DNA of 64,000 nt from NCBI GenBank assembly GCA_958299035.1, contig CATQJL010000316.1:46311585-46375584 (forward strand), in the 5' to 3' direction. Positions 47,090 to 60,276 of this stretch are shown here, one piece after another (position 1 is the stretch's first letter; the number at the start of each line of letters is the position of its first letter). The notes beneath the pieces are model-generated. The model was not told the DNA's origin. It searched no databases and was given only the letters and a program-made list of their open reading frames with translations. This DNA comes from Cylicocyclus nassatus (taxonomy: Eukaryota; Nematoda; Chromadorea; Rhabditida; Strongylidae). Position numbers and translations under genes: made by a program.

Positions 47090-47204
47090 ACCGAGGTTGT
47101 AGCAAAAATTGAACCACTGGCTCAACACCTCCGTCGAGGTGAGCCATTTGGCCACCTCGACGGAGGTGTTGAGCCAGTGGTTCAATTTTTGCTACAACCT
47201 CGGT
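47090..47204. repeat. Perfect hairpin, 52-bp arms
   Basis: The left arm 47090-47141 (ACCGAGGTTGTAGCAAAAAT...) is the exact complement of 47153-47204, with an 11-base loop. Placed between the minisatellite and the 5' terminal repeats of the Helitron. Perfect pairing over 52 bp suggests recent formation or selection. Confidence 0.85.
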
Positions 47205-47205
47205 G

Positions 47206-47253
47206 GCCAGTGAACCGCGGGTTCAGTCGAGGCGGAACCCGCGGTTCACTGGC
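47206..47253. repeat. Second perfect hairpin, 19-bp arms
   Basis: GCCAGTGAACCGCGGGTTC (47206-47224) pairs exactly with 47235-47253 across a 10-base loop. It is GC-rich, one base away from the 52-bp hairpin. The following 47254-47920 is AT-rich with no gene. Confidence 0.85.
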
Positions 47254-47924
47254 TGACAGCGTACGGATATATCAACACTCGGTGAAACCGGAATTTTTAC
47301 AGAAAAATCAAAAATGTTTGTATCTCGTTTCAGAGACATCCTGGGACCTTGCGTCAAAAACACGTATATGCTAACTTTTGATGGCCAATCCAGCGGTGCT
47401 GCTCAAATATTTTTTCTTCTTCTCATTCGAAGACGCCATCATGATTTCCTCCCAATAAATTTGAAACCCCTAGAAGAACGGTTTTTTTCTCAAAATATTT
47501 TTGTATGTTTACCCGCATATACAATGTGTGCATGCAAAAATTCAACAATTTGTCTAGGTCTATTAGAACCTGAAATCCAAAAGAGTGTTTCATAAATAAA
47601 ATATTTTCCAGAATTTAGACCTCGCCGAAAAAATGAAGTTGTGATTTTATAAAAATGACCAGTGTACTTTTAATACGTTTGAGCGTAGCATTAGCGCTCG
47701 AATTATTTTAGGGAGGATGTTTTGCAATAACCGCAATCGCTTAACCCTTACCGAAATCCAGTCCTAAATAGGAGAAAAGAAATATTTTGATGCAAGATTG
47801 AGGATAAGAAATAAGGGTAACCTCGTTTGAATCAGCATTACCAAGTACCAATATACACCCTTCTAGTCCAAGGTTCTAAAAAACAAAGTACTGGATATTC
47901 TCAAAAACAGCTTACTACATTCGT

Positions 47925-48365
47925 AATCAGGATGCTCGATTACCCCTGTGCCAGTTCCCAGCCCCGTAGCTCAAACTTTGCATAAAAATCGATAAAATCG
48001 ATAAAAGTAGCGGATAATTCTTAAAACTGAAATTGTATTCGTATTCAGCATGCTCGATTACCCCCCTGTGCCAACTCCCAGCCCCTAGCTCAAACTTTTC
48101 AAAAAATCGATAAAATCGATAAAAGTAGCGGATAATTTTAAAAACTAAAATCATATTCGTAATCAGCATGCTCGATTACCCCCCTGTGCCAACTCCCAGC
48201 CCCGTAGGTCAAACTTTGCAAAAAATGATAAATCGATAAAAGTAGCGGATAATTCTAAAAACTAAAATTGTATTCGTAATCAGCATGCTCGATTACCCCC
48301 CTGTGCCAAATTCCAGTCCCGTAGGTGGACTCGGCAAAAAAATCGATAAAGATCGATAAAATCGA
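47925..48365. repeat. ~118-bp tandem repeat near the Helitron 5' end, four copies
   Basis: Each copy carries TCGTAATCAGCATGCTCGAT, then CCCCTGTGCCAACTCCCAGC, then CAAAAAATCGATAAAATCGA and AAAAGTAGCGGATAATTC. Starts are near 47922, 48040, 48157 and 48275. Single units of the same sequence occur in the short Helitrons at 13249 and 62429. Confidence 0.82.
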
Positions 48366-48548
48366 TATCGATTGATGACGAAAAGTAGCCTATGACACCC
48401 GCCGGAGCCCGGAGTGTATGTGTGCCAAGTTTGGTCCGAATCGGTTCAGAAATGAAATTTTCTATTCGGAACATACGTACACACATACAGACAGACAGAC
48501 AGACAGACATACATACATACAAACAGACATTCAGCTTTATATATAAGA

Positions 48549-48890
48549 TTCGATCTTTCAAAAACTGATCTGTTCTTATCAGCAACATGCTCAGCACCGT
48601 TGGGTTAGATAAGCAATATAGCTTTGGAAGGTTTTCATTAACTTTGAAGGAAGAAAAATGACTTTGAAGAAAAGCACCGGGGATCATCAGGGATCATACA
48701 AAAGATGGAAAATGCGGCTTGTACAGCTTCTCGCTGCTGTTCAATGTGTTCATAGTGAAGGATGATAGGAATACTCACAGAAACGTATACAGCGTGAAAT
48801 CCAGATCTGATTCAGGATATGTAGCTTTCTTTCTAAGCTGCGATCCCCTCCCCAGGGGGGATGTTAATGCATGCAGCCTTAATTGTAATT
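48549..48890. mobile_element. Foldback repeat, right half, split by the Helitron
   Basis: TTCGATCTTTCAAAAACTGA at the junction matches the complement of 36940-36960 in the intact copy, and the rest (AGCAACATGCTCAGCACCGT ... GTTAATGCATGCAGCC) completes the arm. Together with 38690-39078 it forms one foldback element. Confidence 0.7.
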
Positions 48891-49837
<947 letters not shown>

Positions 49838-50076
49838 GTCACGTAAACACCCTTAGCCCGTTATTATAAGTTATGATTCTAATACTTACTGGCACCAGGC
49901 AAAAGGACACGCAAAAAAGTCTGCACAAGTTGAGATTTGACCAGCGGAACGGAACTTTCCATGCTTAAAATCGGTAATTGCAGTCCAAAATTTATTTGTA
50001 GAGCAGTATTGAAACACGTGTGAAGCTAGAATGGCATAATACAGTTGCAGCGGTGGAATTTGTCCAAAACTGCGGG

Positions 50077-50175
50077 ATTGTCGGGATTCGCGGGATTGTC
50101 GGGATTCGCGGGATTCGCGGGATTCACGACTTCGCGGGATTTGCGGGATTCGCGGGATTTGCGGGATAAGCGGGA
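50077..50175. repeat. (G)CGGGATT(C/T)-type array at the left end of the palindrome
   Basis: About ten irregular units of TCGGGATTCGCGGGATT words. The exact complement lies at 52995-53098. The short frame rich in Pro-Ala-Asn there (52987-53187) derives from the repeat. Confidence 0.75.
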
Positions 50176-50877
50176 TTTAGCCATAACTTCATTTAAAATA
50201 GCTTTATTTGTAATCTGAGTGAAGATTTGGCTTCAGCTTGATGAGACGAATCTTTTGATATACGGTATGTCCTTAGTTCATAGTGACGGGGTAGACATAC
50301 AATGATACCTTGTTGTTTTCTACGTTAAGGCTTTTGTGAACATTTATCACAGTGTAAATCGCGTATAGGAGGTTCTGGTACGAAGCTCTCGTTATCGAAA
50401 ACTATCGCGAAAAATTGGGCAGTTTTTATCTACCCTTATCGCTGATATAAGCATTTTATCAATTATCACTGATAATAACACATTTTTGGATCATTATTTG
50501 CATATGGTAAGGAAAGTACTGTAGGAAAAGCTGTGTGAATTTCTATCGTTCTTTCTCTCATTATAAGTGATCTACAGGCTTTTCTAGTTCTATTGCACGG
50601 TGCAATTGGTAGATCCCTCGCTGCAGCAATCGATCGATTTCTCATCGGCGCATGCCATTGCTGCCAATTCTTACCTAGTATGGCATTTTTGCTTCAACTC
50701 GCTTCACGCCGAAGCCTGGGCTGAAATTCTGTACCTATATGGAAGATGAACGTGGAAATCGACCGCATGAATTTAAGCCATTCTTATCTGTCGTTGTCAT
50801 TGATATCATCATTTTATCATTTATCACTGAGACACAAAATTGGATCATTTTTGATATACAATAAGAAATGTACTTTA

Positions 50878-51079
50878 GGCCCCGGGCAGACTTCACGCGA
50901 TTTGATCGTCGCGACTGAGTCGCAACGAGACAACAGTTACAACATCATTCCATGCCGATCAACTTGCATTCGGTTGTGATACTTTTCCAGCCCGACATTT
51001 TTGAATGTGAAATGAAAATGAATGGAAATCTTGGCGATTAGATCGCGACGACTAAGTCGCGTGAAGTCTGACCGGGGCC
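50878..51079. mobile_element. 202-bp PIF/Harbinger-type MITE with TTA duplication
   Basis: Ends GGCCCCGGGCAGACTTCACG and CGTGAAGTCTGACCGGGGCC form inverted repeats of about 24 bp, followed inwards by ATCGTCGCGACTGAGTCGC / GCGACGACTAAGTCGCG. TTA is present on both sides (50875-50877 and 51080-51082). The right arm of the palindrome has the empty site (GTACTTTAGAAAAC on this strand), which proves the borders. A 3-bp TTA duplication with GGCC-type ends fits PIF/Harbinger. Confidence 0.85.
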
Positions 51080-53132
51080 TTAGAAAACGCTGTGTGAGTT
51101 TTTATCGCTCTATCTCTTATAGTACAAAACCACTCACAGAACATGCAAAATTTCCGGGAATTCCGCGAAATTCATGTGAATCACGCAAATTACGCAGGGC
51201 CATAACTTTTTTCCGGATGAGTATATTCAAAATCCGAAAACAACGTTGTATTCAGCTCGTCAAGGCAAATCTTTTGATATACCATTGTCTCCAATATCTT
51301 GTTTTCAATAATCTTGAATTTGCATGCCGACGCCTCTTCGCATGGGTGTAACGCAACAAGCATCACACATAGGAGACTGCCATGGGCACCGTTCGATAGT
51401 ACTCTTTCACTAGATTATCGTGCGCTAAACAGCAGCCGAAGACTCCCTTTCAAAAGAGATAGAAGAGCTGATAAACTCTGGAAAAATTAAGCTGTTCCAA
51501 GTTTTACTAGCCGTAACTTTCTTTAGAATGAACATTTTCGAAATCAGAAAGAAGATTTGTGTTCATCTTGTCAAGTCGAATCTTACTGTATACAGCATGT
51601 TCTTGAAGTTTCGTTTTCATTTTTTTCAAAATTTTCTGCGCGCGTATATCACAAGGTCGCAACGCAGCGCACATCAAACATGAAAGACTCTATTAAGCAC
51701 TGTTGGATTGTACTGCTTCCGCAGATTATCGAGCGCTAAGAAGCAACCGGAGAATCTTTTTGAGAAAAGATAGAAGAGCTGGTGAATTCTGGAAAATCGT
51801 GTTGTCTCAAATTTTGCCCACAGTGACCCTAAAATGAGAAGCTCTACTGCTAAGCAGATGTGGTTTTCGTAATCAGCAGGTCAGATAACCTCTATGAGCA
51901 AGTTTTCAAAGAAATTTGGGTGATTCATTTTTCCTCGTTCTACGCCCTGAGGCTCGCCGATCTAGTGAAAGAGTACTATCGAACGGTGCCCATGGCAGTC
52001 TCCTATGTGTGATGCTTGTTGCGTTACACCCATGCGAAGAGGCGTCGGCATGCAAATTCAAGATTATTGAAAACAAGATATTGGAGACAATCGTATATCA
52101 AAAGATTTGCCTTGACGAGCTGAATACAACGTTGTTTTCGGGTTTTGAATATACTCATCCATAAAAAAGTTATGGCCCTGCGTAATTTGCGTGATTCACA
52201 TGAATTTCGCGGAATTCCCGGAAATTTTGCATGTTCTGTGAGTGGTTTTGTACTATAAGAGATAGAGCGATAAAAACTCACACAGCGTTTTCTAAAGTAC
52301 ATTTCTTATTGTATATCAAAAATGATCCAATTTTGTGTCGTCAGTGATAAATGATAAAATGATGATATCAATGACAACGACAGATAAGAATGGCTTAAAT
52401 TCATGCGGTCGATTTCCACGTTCATCTTCCATATAGGTACAGAATTTCAGCCCAGGCTTCGGCGTGAAGCGAGTTGAAGCAAAAATGCCATTCTAGGTAA
52501 GAATTGGCAGCAATGGCATGCGCCGATGAGAAATCGATCGATTGCTGCAGCGAGGGATCTACCAATTGCACCGTGCAATAGAACTAGAAAAGCCTGTAGA
52601 TCACTTATAATGAGAGAAAGAACGATAGAAATTCACACAGCTTTTCCTACAGTACTTTCCTTACCATATGCAAAAAATGATCCAAAAATGTGTTATTATC
52701 AGTGATAATTGATAAAATGCTTATATCAGCGATAAGGGTAGATAAAAACTGCCCAATTTTTCGCGATAGTTTTCGATAACGAGAGCTTCGTACCAGAACC
52801 TCCTATACGCGATTTACACTGTGATAAATGTTCACAAAAGCCTTAACGTAGAAAACAACAAGGTATCATTGTATGTCTACTCCGTCACTATGAACTAAGG
52901 ACATACCGTATATCAAAAGATTCGTCTCATCAAGCTGAAGCCAAATCTTCACTCAGATTACAAATAAAGCTATTTTAAATGAAGTTATGGCTAAATCCCG
53001 CTTATCCCGCAAATCCCGCGAATCCCGCAAATCCCGCGAAGTCGTGAATCCCGCGAATCCCGCGAATCCCGACAATCCCGCGAATCCCGACAATCCCGCA
53101 GTTTTGGACAAATTCCACCGCTGCAACTGTAT

Positions 53133-56069
53133 GAGACATTTATCGAAGAAAATTTCAAGCTTGGAGAAGCTTACTCAAAAATCTTAATTTCGTAGCTTTT
53201 TCATTCTGAGATAAATAGTTGTGCAAAAGGTTTTCTCACAAATTAGGAAGAATGGTTTGAAAGCAGTTTGATTTCTATCAGTAATATACTATTAAGTGCG
53301 GTACGTGCTTTCTTTGCTCAATATTGTTTGATGTTTGTGGCAGACAATAATTGCAAGTGCAAAATTTCAACCATTTGCTAAGAAATCACTGTGGTCTCAG
53401 TGACGAGATCTACAAAACGAAAAAGGACTGGACTTAATCGACATTTTCAACAACGCTTAGCCAAACTTTTTTGCACACTTATTGACTACACAAGCTCAAA
53501 TTTTCTTTGCTAAGGCGATAGTGACTTATATGAAATACCAACTACTCATTTTTAAACCTATCTTCATCGTGTTCGGTTAGGAAACAAAAATTTCAATGGA
53601 AAGTGGCACATAAAGCATGTAACAACATCGACTTCGCTTTTGTGCAAAATCCTGTGCGTCTAGTAAATCATAGAAATTTTCGCAAACGAAAACTGGCAAA
53701 ACGGCTTTTTTCAAGATCGTGCATTTCAACTTCATACAAAGTGACCAGTGATGTATACACCGTTTTCTTCACAAAGGGTTCAAGTCGCACAAAACATGAA
53801 CACTTACACAGCCCAGTGATGGATTCTTCCAGAACAGTCTGTTATACTATTTAATCATTTTGAATCACAAAGTATCATTGAACGATTGCGTTCACCGTAT
53901 AAAAGGGTGATGAAAGATTTCTTCTAACAAGTACTCTTCTCTTTTCGCGAATCGTCAATTTGGTATCTATTTTGCTAAAACTTTATAAGCTTCCTCGGAC
54001 TGAAGGGTAGTTGGGCTGGACTTCCACGATTCGCTTCCATACTACCGAAACATATGCGCATTTTGACGCTTCATGAATCAGCGTAATCCTCGATTATTAA
54101 TAGAAGTCAAATCTATGAAAAATTAAGAACTCATGCCCATCTAAAAACAGTAAAACACAACTTTTTTCCAACTCGAAAATCATGTATCTTCTCTTCTATT
54201 CTCAACTCTTCTAAACTTTATTTCTTTTGTACTTTTGGAACCTCCTTGGGAATTAGCAAGATCGCGGAAGCTACATCAGCTTTGTAGTTCCTTTGTAGTA
54301 CCGGAATGAAACGTAACATAGTTTTGTCTACTGGTCTATACAACATCTCGTACGCATCTAAGGCTACCTAAAGCTCTTTTGCGCTCATTCATAGCTCCTC
54401 TACTGGTCATTAATTTGCATAAACTTACTACGTTTACTATGCAAGAAACAGTGCACGCAAAGAAGCTCGCTGGAGCAGACACTAACCACTGTGCACAATC
54501 TTACTATGGCGAGTCTCCATCTCAAAAAAAGGAGTCTGTCAATGTCAATGTCAGTGTCTATCAATGTGGGTGGCTATGTAATTAAGATTGAAAAATCCTC
54601 ACGCCAACACTAAGAGATATGAAACAAGATCAGCTGACTCAAATATTTATCTGTTTAGTATTCTTCTTAGTACGTGTCTAAGATGTGTTGCACTTGTTTC
54701 TTTACAAGGTGCAGCTCTAAATGCGATAGATTTGAAGATAACCTTTGATTTTCCTCAAAGATGTATTGAATTTTTTGAGTTTGCATTTCATCGTCTATTT
54801 GCTGGCAATAGCTCGACTTATTTCCATAGTTAAACTTGGAACATCAAAACGTACATTTTTTGTTCAGCTGTGCGAGTAATTGAGTACTCAAAACACGAGA
54901 TTCAACTTTGTGGTTTGCACCATTAGTCTTAGCGGTGAGAATGCTGTCTTTGTCTTTCAGTACCGCTTAGCAAAACCGGCGCACTTTCTCACATCGTACA
55001 TAGCACGTAGAATACAATTCATATTCGTACAATTCATCAAGAACGCTTTTTACCTATTTAATCGATGCTTTTTGAAAACTTTTGATTACCTTCTTACCCA
55101 TCCCCTCTCCCCCCCCCCCGGCAGACTGTGGCATCCCTTGAAAAATTTGCAAGAAATCGATATTTCTACAAACAACATTATCGGCTATTCCATTCGGCAC
55201 CCAACTCCTATCCCATCTCTGCCAAGTTTAAACGTCTGTAAATCTAGAAAAATTGATAGCTCATCAGAGAGAGGACTTGAAATAGCCTTAGATTGCCGAG
55301 AATGAATGTAAGACCAAATTAAGAGATTTTGATTCCTATTCACGCATCAGTAGCAGGAGGTGTAACCTCGAATTTGAATCATCTTCGACATTTGAATCCG
55401 AGCAGTCTATCGAATTGAAGACGAACATCGGAAAAGTAGCTGGCATTATTGAGAGTAAAACCTGCAACGGTAACAGAGATAAGGGAGCCAAAACAACCGT
55501 AGTTTGTCAAAATCAATGCACGAGTAGAAAATAAGCTTTCTAATTTTGTAATTTTAGGCATCAAGTCGCATAGTGTGTTTACGAACATCAAGCTTCTTCC
55601 AAATCTCCATTTAAAAAGTCGTATTTTTTTATAATTCTGTTATCTTTATGCTGCCAAAGCATGGTCGTTCGATATCAGCAATGTGGAAGCCTTTGATCAA
55701 TGCTTCAGTTACGCGATCGAAGCCAACAAGCATAGTAAGAACGCAAAGCTAGGGTTTGGCGATGGCCCAAAAAATGTAAAGAGCGCACACCGTAAGAACG
55801 TCAGTGTGGGCTATGAATAGACATTGGTGGCCACCCTCTTGAGGGCTTTACATAAACATAATGGCCACCCTCATGCCTTCGACGCTGCTGGGTAAGATAC
55901 CAAGTACCGACCATGGGTTAGTCTACTTTGGGTAGGCAAACCCCTGAGTAGACTAACACGGATTCGTTGATGATCAGCTACTGGAATAACAAACCGAATA
56001 TTAATCAGCAAAGCGAATAATTCCAAGGTATTTCAAATAAGAAATTCAAATTTGTGTTATATATCAAAA
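53133..56069. other. No recognisable gene
   Basis: AT-rich sequence with short frames only. A C run lies at 55107-55119 within a Pro-rich stretch. A small word pair GTAGACTAAC / TTAGTCTACT (55918-55953) forms a weak hairpin. Confidence 0.4.
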
Positions 56070-56071
56070 TA

Positions 56072-56973
56072 TTAGGTTGATGCATAATTCCTGCACCAAA
56101 ATAGGCACGGACCGCAATAATCCAGAATCCTCTATATCTTTCAAATAGGATTTGATATATCATTACATAGAGCAAACCTAGCTCTCCAGAAAGTGCTCCA
56201 CAATAACTACACCAGGTGTGATCCACGCGAAGTTCTAAGCCGAAAAGTGAAAGAAAAACAAGCGTTCGAAAACCTTAAGACAAACCAAACAAAATTTAAT
56301 TCCTTTAGAAAAACTCCTGCAAAAGTTCTTAGCTGCTCACGCATAGACGTTCCACGTGAGACATTTATCCATGCAGTTGCTGTATTTTTTTCTCAGCTGA
56401 CGATAACAAAACGAAGCAGTAGAACTTTACATTTTCGGCCTTCTAAAAGAGTTACTTCACGAGAAATATCGCATCTAACTCTCTTTATCCGAATTTTTCT
56501 TGCCTAATTGCCAAAAATTCGACATTTCTCGTAAACCAGCTGCTGCAAAAAAGCTGAAAAATTCACCCTCATGCTTCTGAATTTCTGTAATATACAAATG
56601 GCAGTGCTAGAACGTATCGGCATTGTTTTGGAAAAAACATGAAAAACTTCGTTTTCTCAATTTCCAGCTGAGAGAAAAATAAGCAGCTTAGAGAGATGTC
56701 TTATACGAAATGTTAATGCGTAAGCAAGTAAGAACTTTTGGAGGATTTTTTGAACAATTTTTTACACAATTTTTCTTGGTATTTTGGGGCGCTAGGATCT
56801 TCTTCGTTTTTGACTTCAATCTTCGCTTGGATCAAAGCTGCTGCAAAACTTTTAGCACTATCTTGTAGAGCTAGCTTTGACTACTTTTGCAGTATACCAC
56901 GATAATAAATAGCAGAAATATCTGTTACTGCTGCCTGTACCTATTTTGGTGCAAGAATTATGCATCAACCTAA
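56072..56973. mobile_element. 902-bp mariner-type MITE
   Basis: TA|TTAGGTTGATGCATAATTCC at 56072 and GAATTATGCATCAACCTAA|TA ending 56973; the inverted repeats are about 33 bp and continue GCACCAAAATAGG. The end sequence is of the familiar mariner type. The interior encodes no transposase. Confidence 0.8.
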
Positions 56974-56975
56974 TA

Positions 56976-58015
56976 TTAGATCGGTCCGAAAGTTCGGGCC
57001 GTTTTTTAGGCCCATGCTAAAACTTAGAATAAAGATAGACAAAGGCTGTAAGCATTTCCGATGCAGAATTTGTTTCTCTTTCTAATGGTTATGTATTTGT
57101 ACAGATGCCTTTGATGATCGCTTGAATAATCGTCAGAATCTCCAACCCAACATTTTTTACCCATCTTGAGTTTGGCTATTTTTTGAAATTTCCATTTTCA
57201 ACTTTTGGACTAACTTTGATGACAGTTGGATGGAACAAAAAAATGCAATTTAATGATTTATTTTGGCTTCATCAACTAACCTTTTAGTATTTCTTAAAAT
57301 AATTTTTGCAAAAGACCTTATTTTGCGAAGTCATGAAGTACACAATCGCTTTAAACACTGATGAACCTTTGGAATGTAAGGTTTCCAAGCTCATTTCTCA
57401 ACGTTAATTTTATTAAACAACTGAGCGTTAGCGGTTCGTAATTTTGGAGTCCAAATTCTCTGATTACAGCCTGGGACGAGCCTGGAAACAATAATTACAA
57501 TGGTTTTATTATATTTTTAGACATTATACAAATCAGAAGAAAGCTGCCTATTGGTGCAGTTTTCATATACTATGTGGTAGACTGTGTCAGTGGTTACTAT
57601 GGTACTAACCATTTTGTTGAATTGACCACTCACTCATAATGCTAGTTATAGCACACAACGTGTGCACGAAGTAAAAATCAGGAAGAAAAGAAGTCTATCA
57701 GACAGAGGAGAAACCTCTCGATTATTGTTCTATGAGGATTGGAATGCCCAAATATGAATTTCATGGCACCGCAAAGTATTTTGAAAATTTGAAAAGCCGT
57801 TTGGAGATGCCAAAAAACTGTATTATATCGCATTTTGTTTATTCTATCCACCCGTTATCAATGCTAGTCCAAAAGTTGAAAATGGAATTTTAAAAAATAG
57901 CTGGACTGAAGATGGGTAAAAATCATGGGTTGGAGATTCTGACGATTATTCGAGCGATTATCAAAGGAATCTGAACAAATACATAACCATTAGAAAGAGG
58001 AAGAATTCTGTTTTT
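56976..58015. mobile_element. Mariner-type foldback element, right end truncated
   Basis: Begins TTAGATCGGTCCGAAAGTTC two bases after the previous element, so both share the TA between them. The arms 57075-57240 and about 57858-58010 are inverted (GATTCTGACGATTATTCGAG against CTTGAATAATCGTCAGAATC). The right arm stops before reaching a matching terminus. From 58016 to 58942 no gene is seen. Confidence 0.6.
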
Positions 58016-58942
58016 GAGAAGTTTTTGAAATTTTCTACATGAGTTTGATTTACGCAAGCATCATTTACAATTGAAAACAGTTGAAAGGTTGTAATATACA
58101 GAAATTCTATTGACCTTGTCAAAAATAATTTTGTGAGGCATTCTGTTAAAACTCTCGGATTCATCGCATTTGTAGAAGGCGGACACCTAATTGCATGAAA
58201 TTTCTGTGCTCCCCTATGAACAAATTCTTAGACCATCATGTCATTAAACTATTCTCATAAAAACATCACTATTTTTGCCATTCGTGCTGTAGTGAGACCG
58301 AGTAATAATTACATTCAGATTCGCATTTTTTCGGTCTGACAAAAATAACTGGAATGAATACTGAGAAACGCATGAAAAACTTGTAGTTTTCGAGCTACTA
58401 GCATAGAAAAGTGTTTGGCGCACCTTTTATTCCTCTGTTCAGCGTCATTCCAGTTCTGGGAACCCACGTTTTGGTGTTAAATGATTTTCGATTTTTTGAA
58501 GTTTGATACCGTTGATTTTTCAGTGTCCGATGCGTCACGTATGATCGACAGCGCAAAGAATAAGATATTCATGGCTTTATACACTCTTTACATCTGTCAT
58601 CAAAACTCATGAACGCCTTTGCATAAAGCGACTTTCGCATGTTATCCTGATAGCATCTTGGTGTTCCTCTCCCACGCCCTTCGAGCGGTGCTTCGGAAAA
58701 TTTAAACACATTTTTAGACGCTGTCCGTGCTGCTTTACCCCAAAAGCAAGTGACTTTCAAGGGGGCTTTCTCAGTTTTTTCTAATGACTCTTTTACATTC
58801 AAAATTCTCCATTAATTTGTTTATAAGAGGCGGTTCAATCGGAAAAGTACGATATTTGGCGTAGTTTTTCTTGCTAAAAACCATGTTTGCCAAAGTCGAA
58901 GTGAATTGCACGTCTACAATTATAGCGTAAAAAGCTTTATTA

Positions 58943-59490
58943 TCAGGTTGGCTAATAAATAAGTTCGGTCGCTTTTTCAGCTCTTGCAAATGCTGTAGAC
59001 AAATTTTTGTTTAATGTTTGGTATCTCTGAAAAGAGCATTTCACTGGGTATTGGAGCATATATTCTGTTTAAGTAAAACTTATCTTCCCAGGAAAAAAAT
59101 CCGCAAAGAAGTGAAAAATCTCAATTTTCCCATAATGCGCAAATATGAGGAAATTTGTTTTCTTAGTGAATCATTTTCGAAATGGCAGATCACAGTTCTT
59201 TTTGTTGTTCACTAGATAGAGATAACTCCTCTGTATCAAAGCACCAGACTGCTGTTCTTTACATCCATTACAGCATAAAAACGAAGCTCAAGAAGTCAAA
59301 GAATTGGGCTTTTGGAAATTTCGCCATGTTGAGGCATAACTGTACTGACCATAGAGAATCCTAATTATGTAATATGTGATGGAGGAAGCTTCGATCTACT
59401 TTCCCACAAAGAATCATAGATTGAAGACAACAAGAAGCTTTTTTATGACAATTTGTATGCTAAAACGAACTTACTTTTTAGCCAACCTAA
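58943..59490. mobile_element. ~548-bp mariner-type MITE
   Basis: Left end TCAGGTTGGCTAATAAATAA (about 58943); right end ACTTTTTAGCCAACCTAA|TA (59490). The inverted repeats are about 28 bp including AGTTCG, flanked by TA. Interior AT-rich, no recognised coding. Confidence 0.6.
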
Positions 59491-59946
59491 TATTACGAAC
59501 CGTCAAAGGTGAGCTCATTTGAATACCTACGATAGAATAAATACGTTTCCCAGTATTCAACGCTATATCTTCTGTTGCAAAGCGTCAGAACCACCGGATT
59601 ATGATTTGGTGACAGCCCCCTCCCATTGCAGCACAGTATTTTTAGTAGCTTCATTTTTTTTCTGCGGGTGTTGCTCAAAGTTCGAAATTCTTGTAGTGGC
59701 GAGCTTTGATTTTGAGCAATCATAAAGGTAACGCCATTCGATAGTCATCATCTATAGACACGGTCAAAAGGTTTTGATATGCGCTAACATGTGCCAAAAC
59801 CTGGATCTAGATAGGTTCTCTTCCAGCAAGCTGCATTATTCTTTAGGTGCCCCATTAGTACTGGAGCACCCTATATTTATTGTACATGTGACTAATTTCG
59901 TCCCTTCATGCATATTGTTTTGTTGTATACAGTCGTCCATTTCCGA

Positions 59947-60276
59947 ATGCGCTGGGCAGTTGTTTTAATGCCTTTGTGTTTGTGTACTCCTGACGCTACG
60001 CCACCGTACGAAGACGATGTGAAGGATATCGGGTCATTAGCGGATGACGAAGGATACAACATTGCATCGGAAATTCTTAGAAATTCCATAAACTTTTCGG
60101 TTCGTAGTTATACCTGCCTTCAAAGTCCAAATAGGGTGCACTTCAGGTAAATCCATGCGAGGATTTCTATGAATTTACTTGTGGCAACTGGATAGCTAGT
60201 CATCCGATTCCTGAAGACAAAATCAGCTACGATCATTTTCAGATTCTCAAGGCTAAAGTGCAGGAGCAATTACGAG
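59947..60276 (+). CDS. Neprilysin-like M13 zinc metallopeptidase C, first two exons
   Basis: Exon 1 59947-60099 and exon 2 60147-60276, with a GT-AG intron of 47 bases. Exon 1 encodes a signal peptide (MRWAVVLMPLCLCTPDA) and the EDDVKDIGS segment; exon 2 encodes [20 protein letters not shown], the M13 N-terminal signature with the first conserved cysteines. Exon lengths and phases equal those of gene B (130 bases, phase 1 for exon 2). The start at 59947 is preferred over 59908 because an acceptor-like TATACAG (ending 59932) lies between them. The next expected exon ([13 protein letters not shown]) is not found before 64000, so the gene either has a long intron running out of the window or is truncated. 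Confidence 0.85.

Larger units (their letters stand above)
39079..48548 (-). mobile_element. 9.47-kb Helitron with exact termini, coding capacity decayed
   Basis: On the minus strand the element starts TCTTATATATAAAGCTGAAT and ends GGGTAAGCCAGCTAG: a 5' TC and a 3' CTAG, inserted between host A and T with no target duplication. The uninterrupted foldback paralogue (36600-37320) has the joined site GAAAAATTCGAT, and here that site reads GAAAAA|element|TTCGAT. From 5' to 3' the element contains a (TGTC)n/(TGTA)n run, a ~118-bp tandem repeat, two hairpins, a 30-bp minisatellite, short tandem repeats, a Rep/helicase coding region broken by stops and shifts, a 26/38-bp minisatellite, and the 3' end. 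Smaller relatives lie at 13249, 17569 and 62429. It acts by rolling-circle transposition (family knowledge). Confidence 0.88.
50039..53132. repeat. 3.1-kb near-perfect palindrome (inverted duplication)
   Basis: The left arm 50039-51415 and right arm 51960-53132 are inverted copies at about 98-99% identity by eye; examples of single differences are GACGGGGTAG/GACGGAGTAG and ACCTAGTATGG/ACCTAGAATGG. The left arm is 205 bases longer because of one inserted MITE with its duplication; without it the arms are 1172 and 1173 bases. The loop (51416-51959) is a diverged relative of the arms. Both outer ends carry a GCGGGATT-type array. No coding sequence is recognised in either arm. Confidence 0.88.

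Noticed and set aside
45696..47374. Open frames of up to 483 residues on both strands
   Set aside because: A 30-bp unit keeps every register open on both strands; purely repeat-derived.
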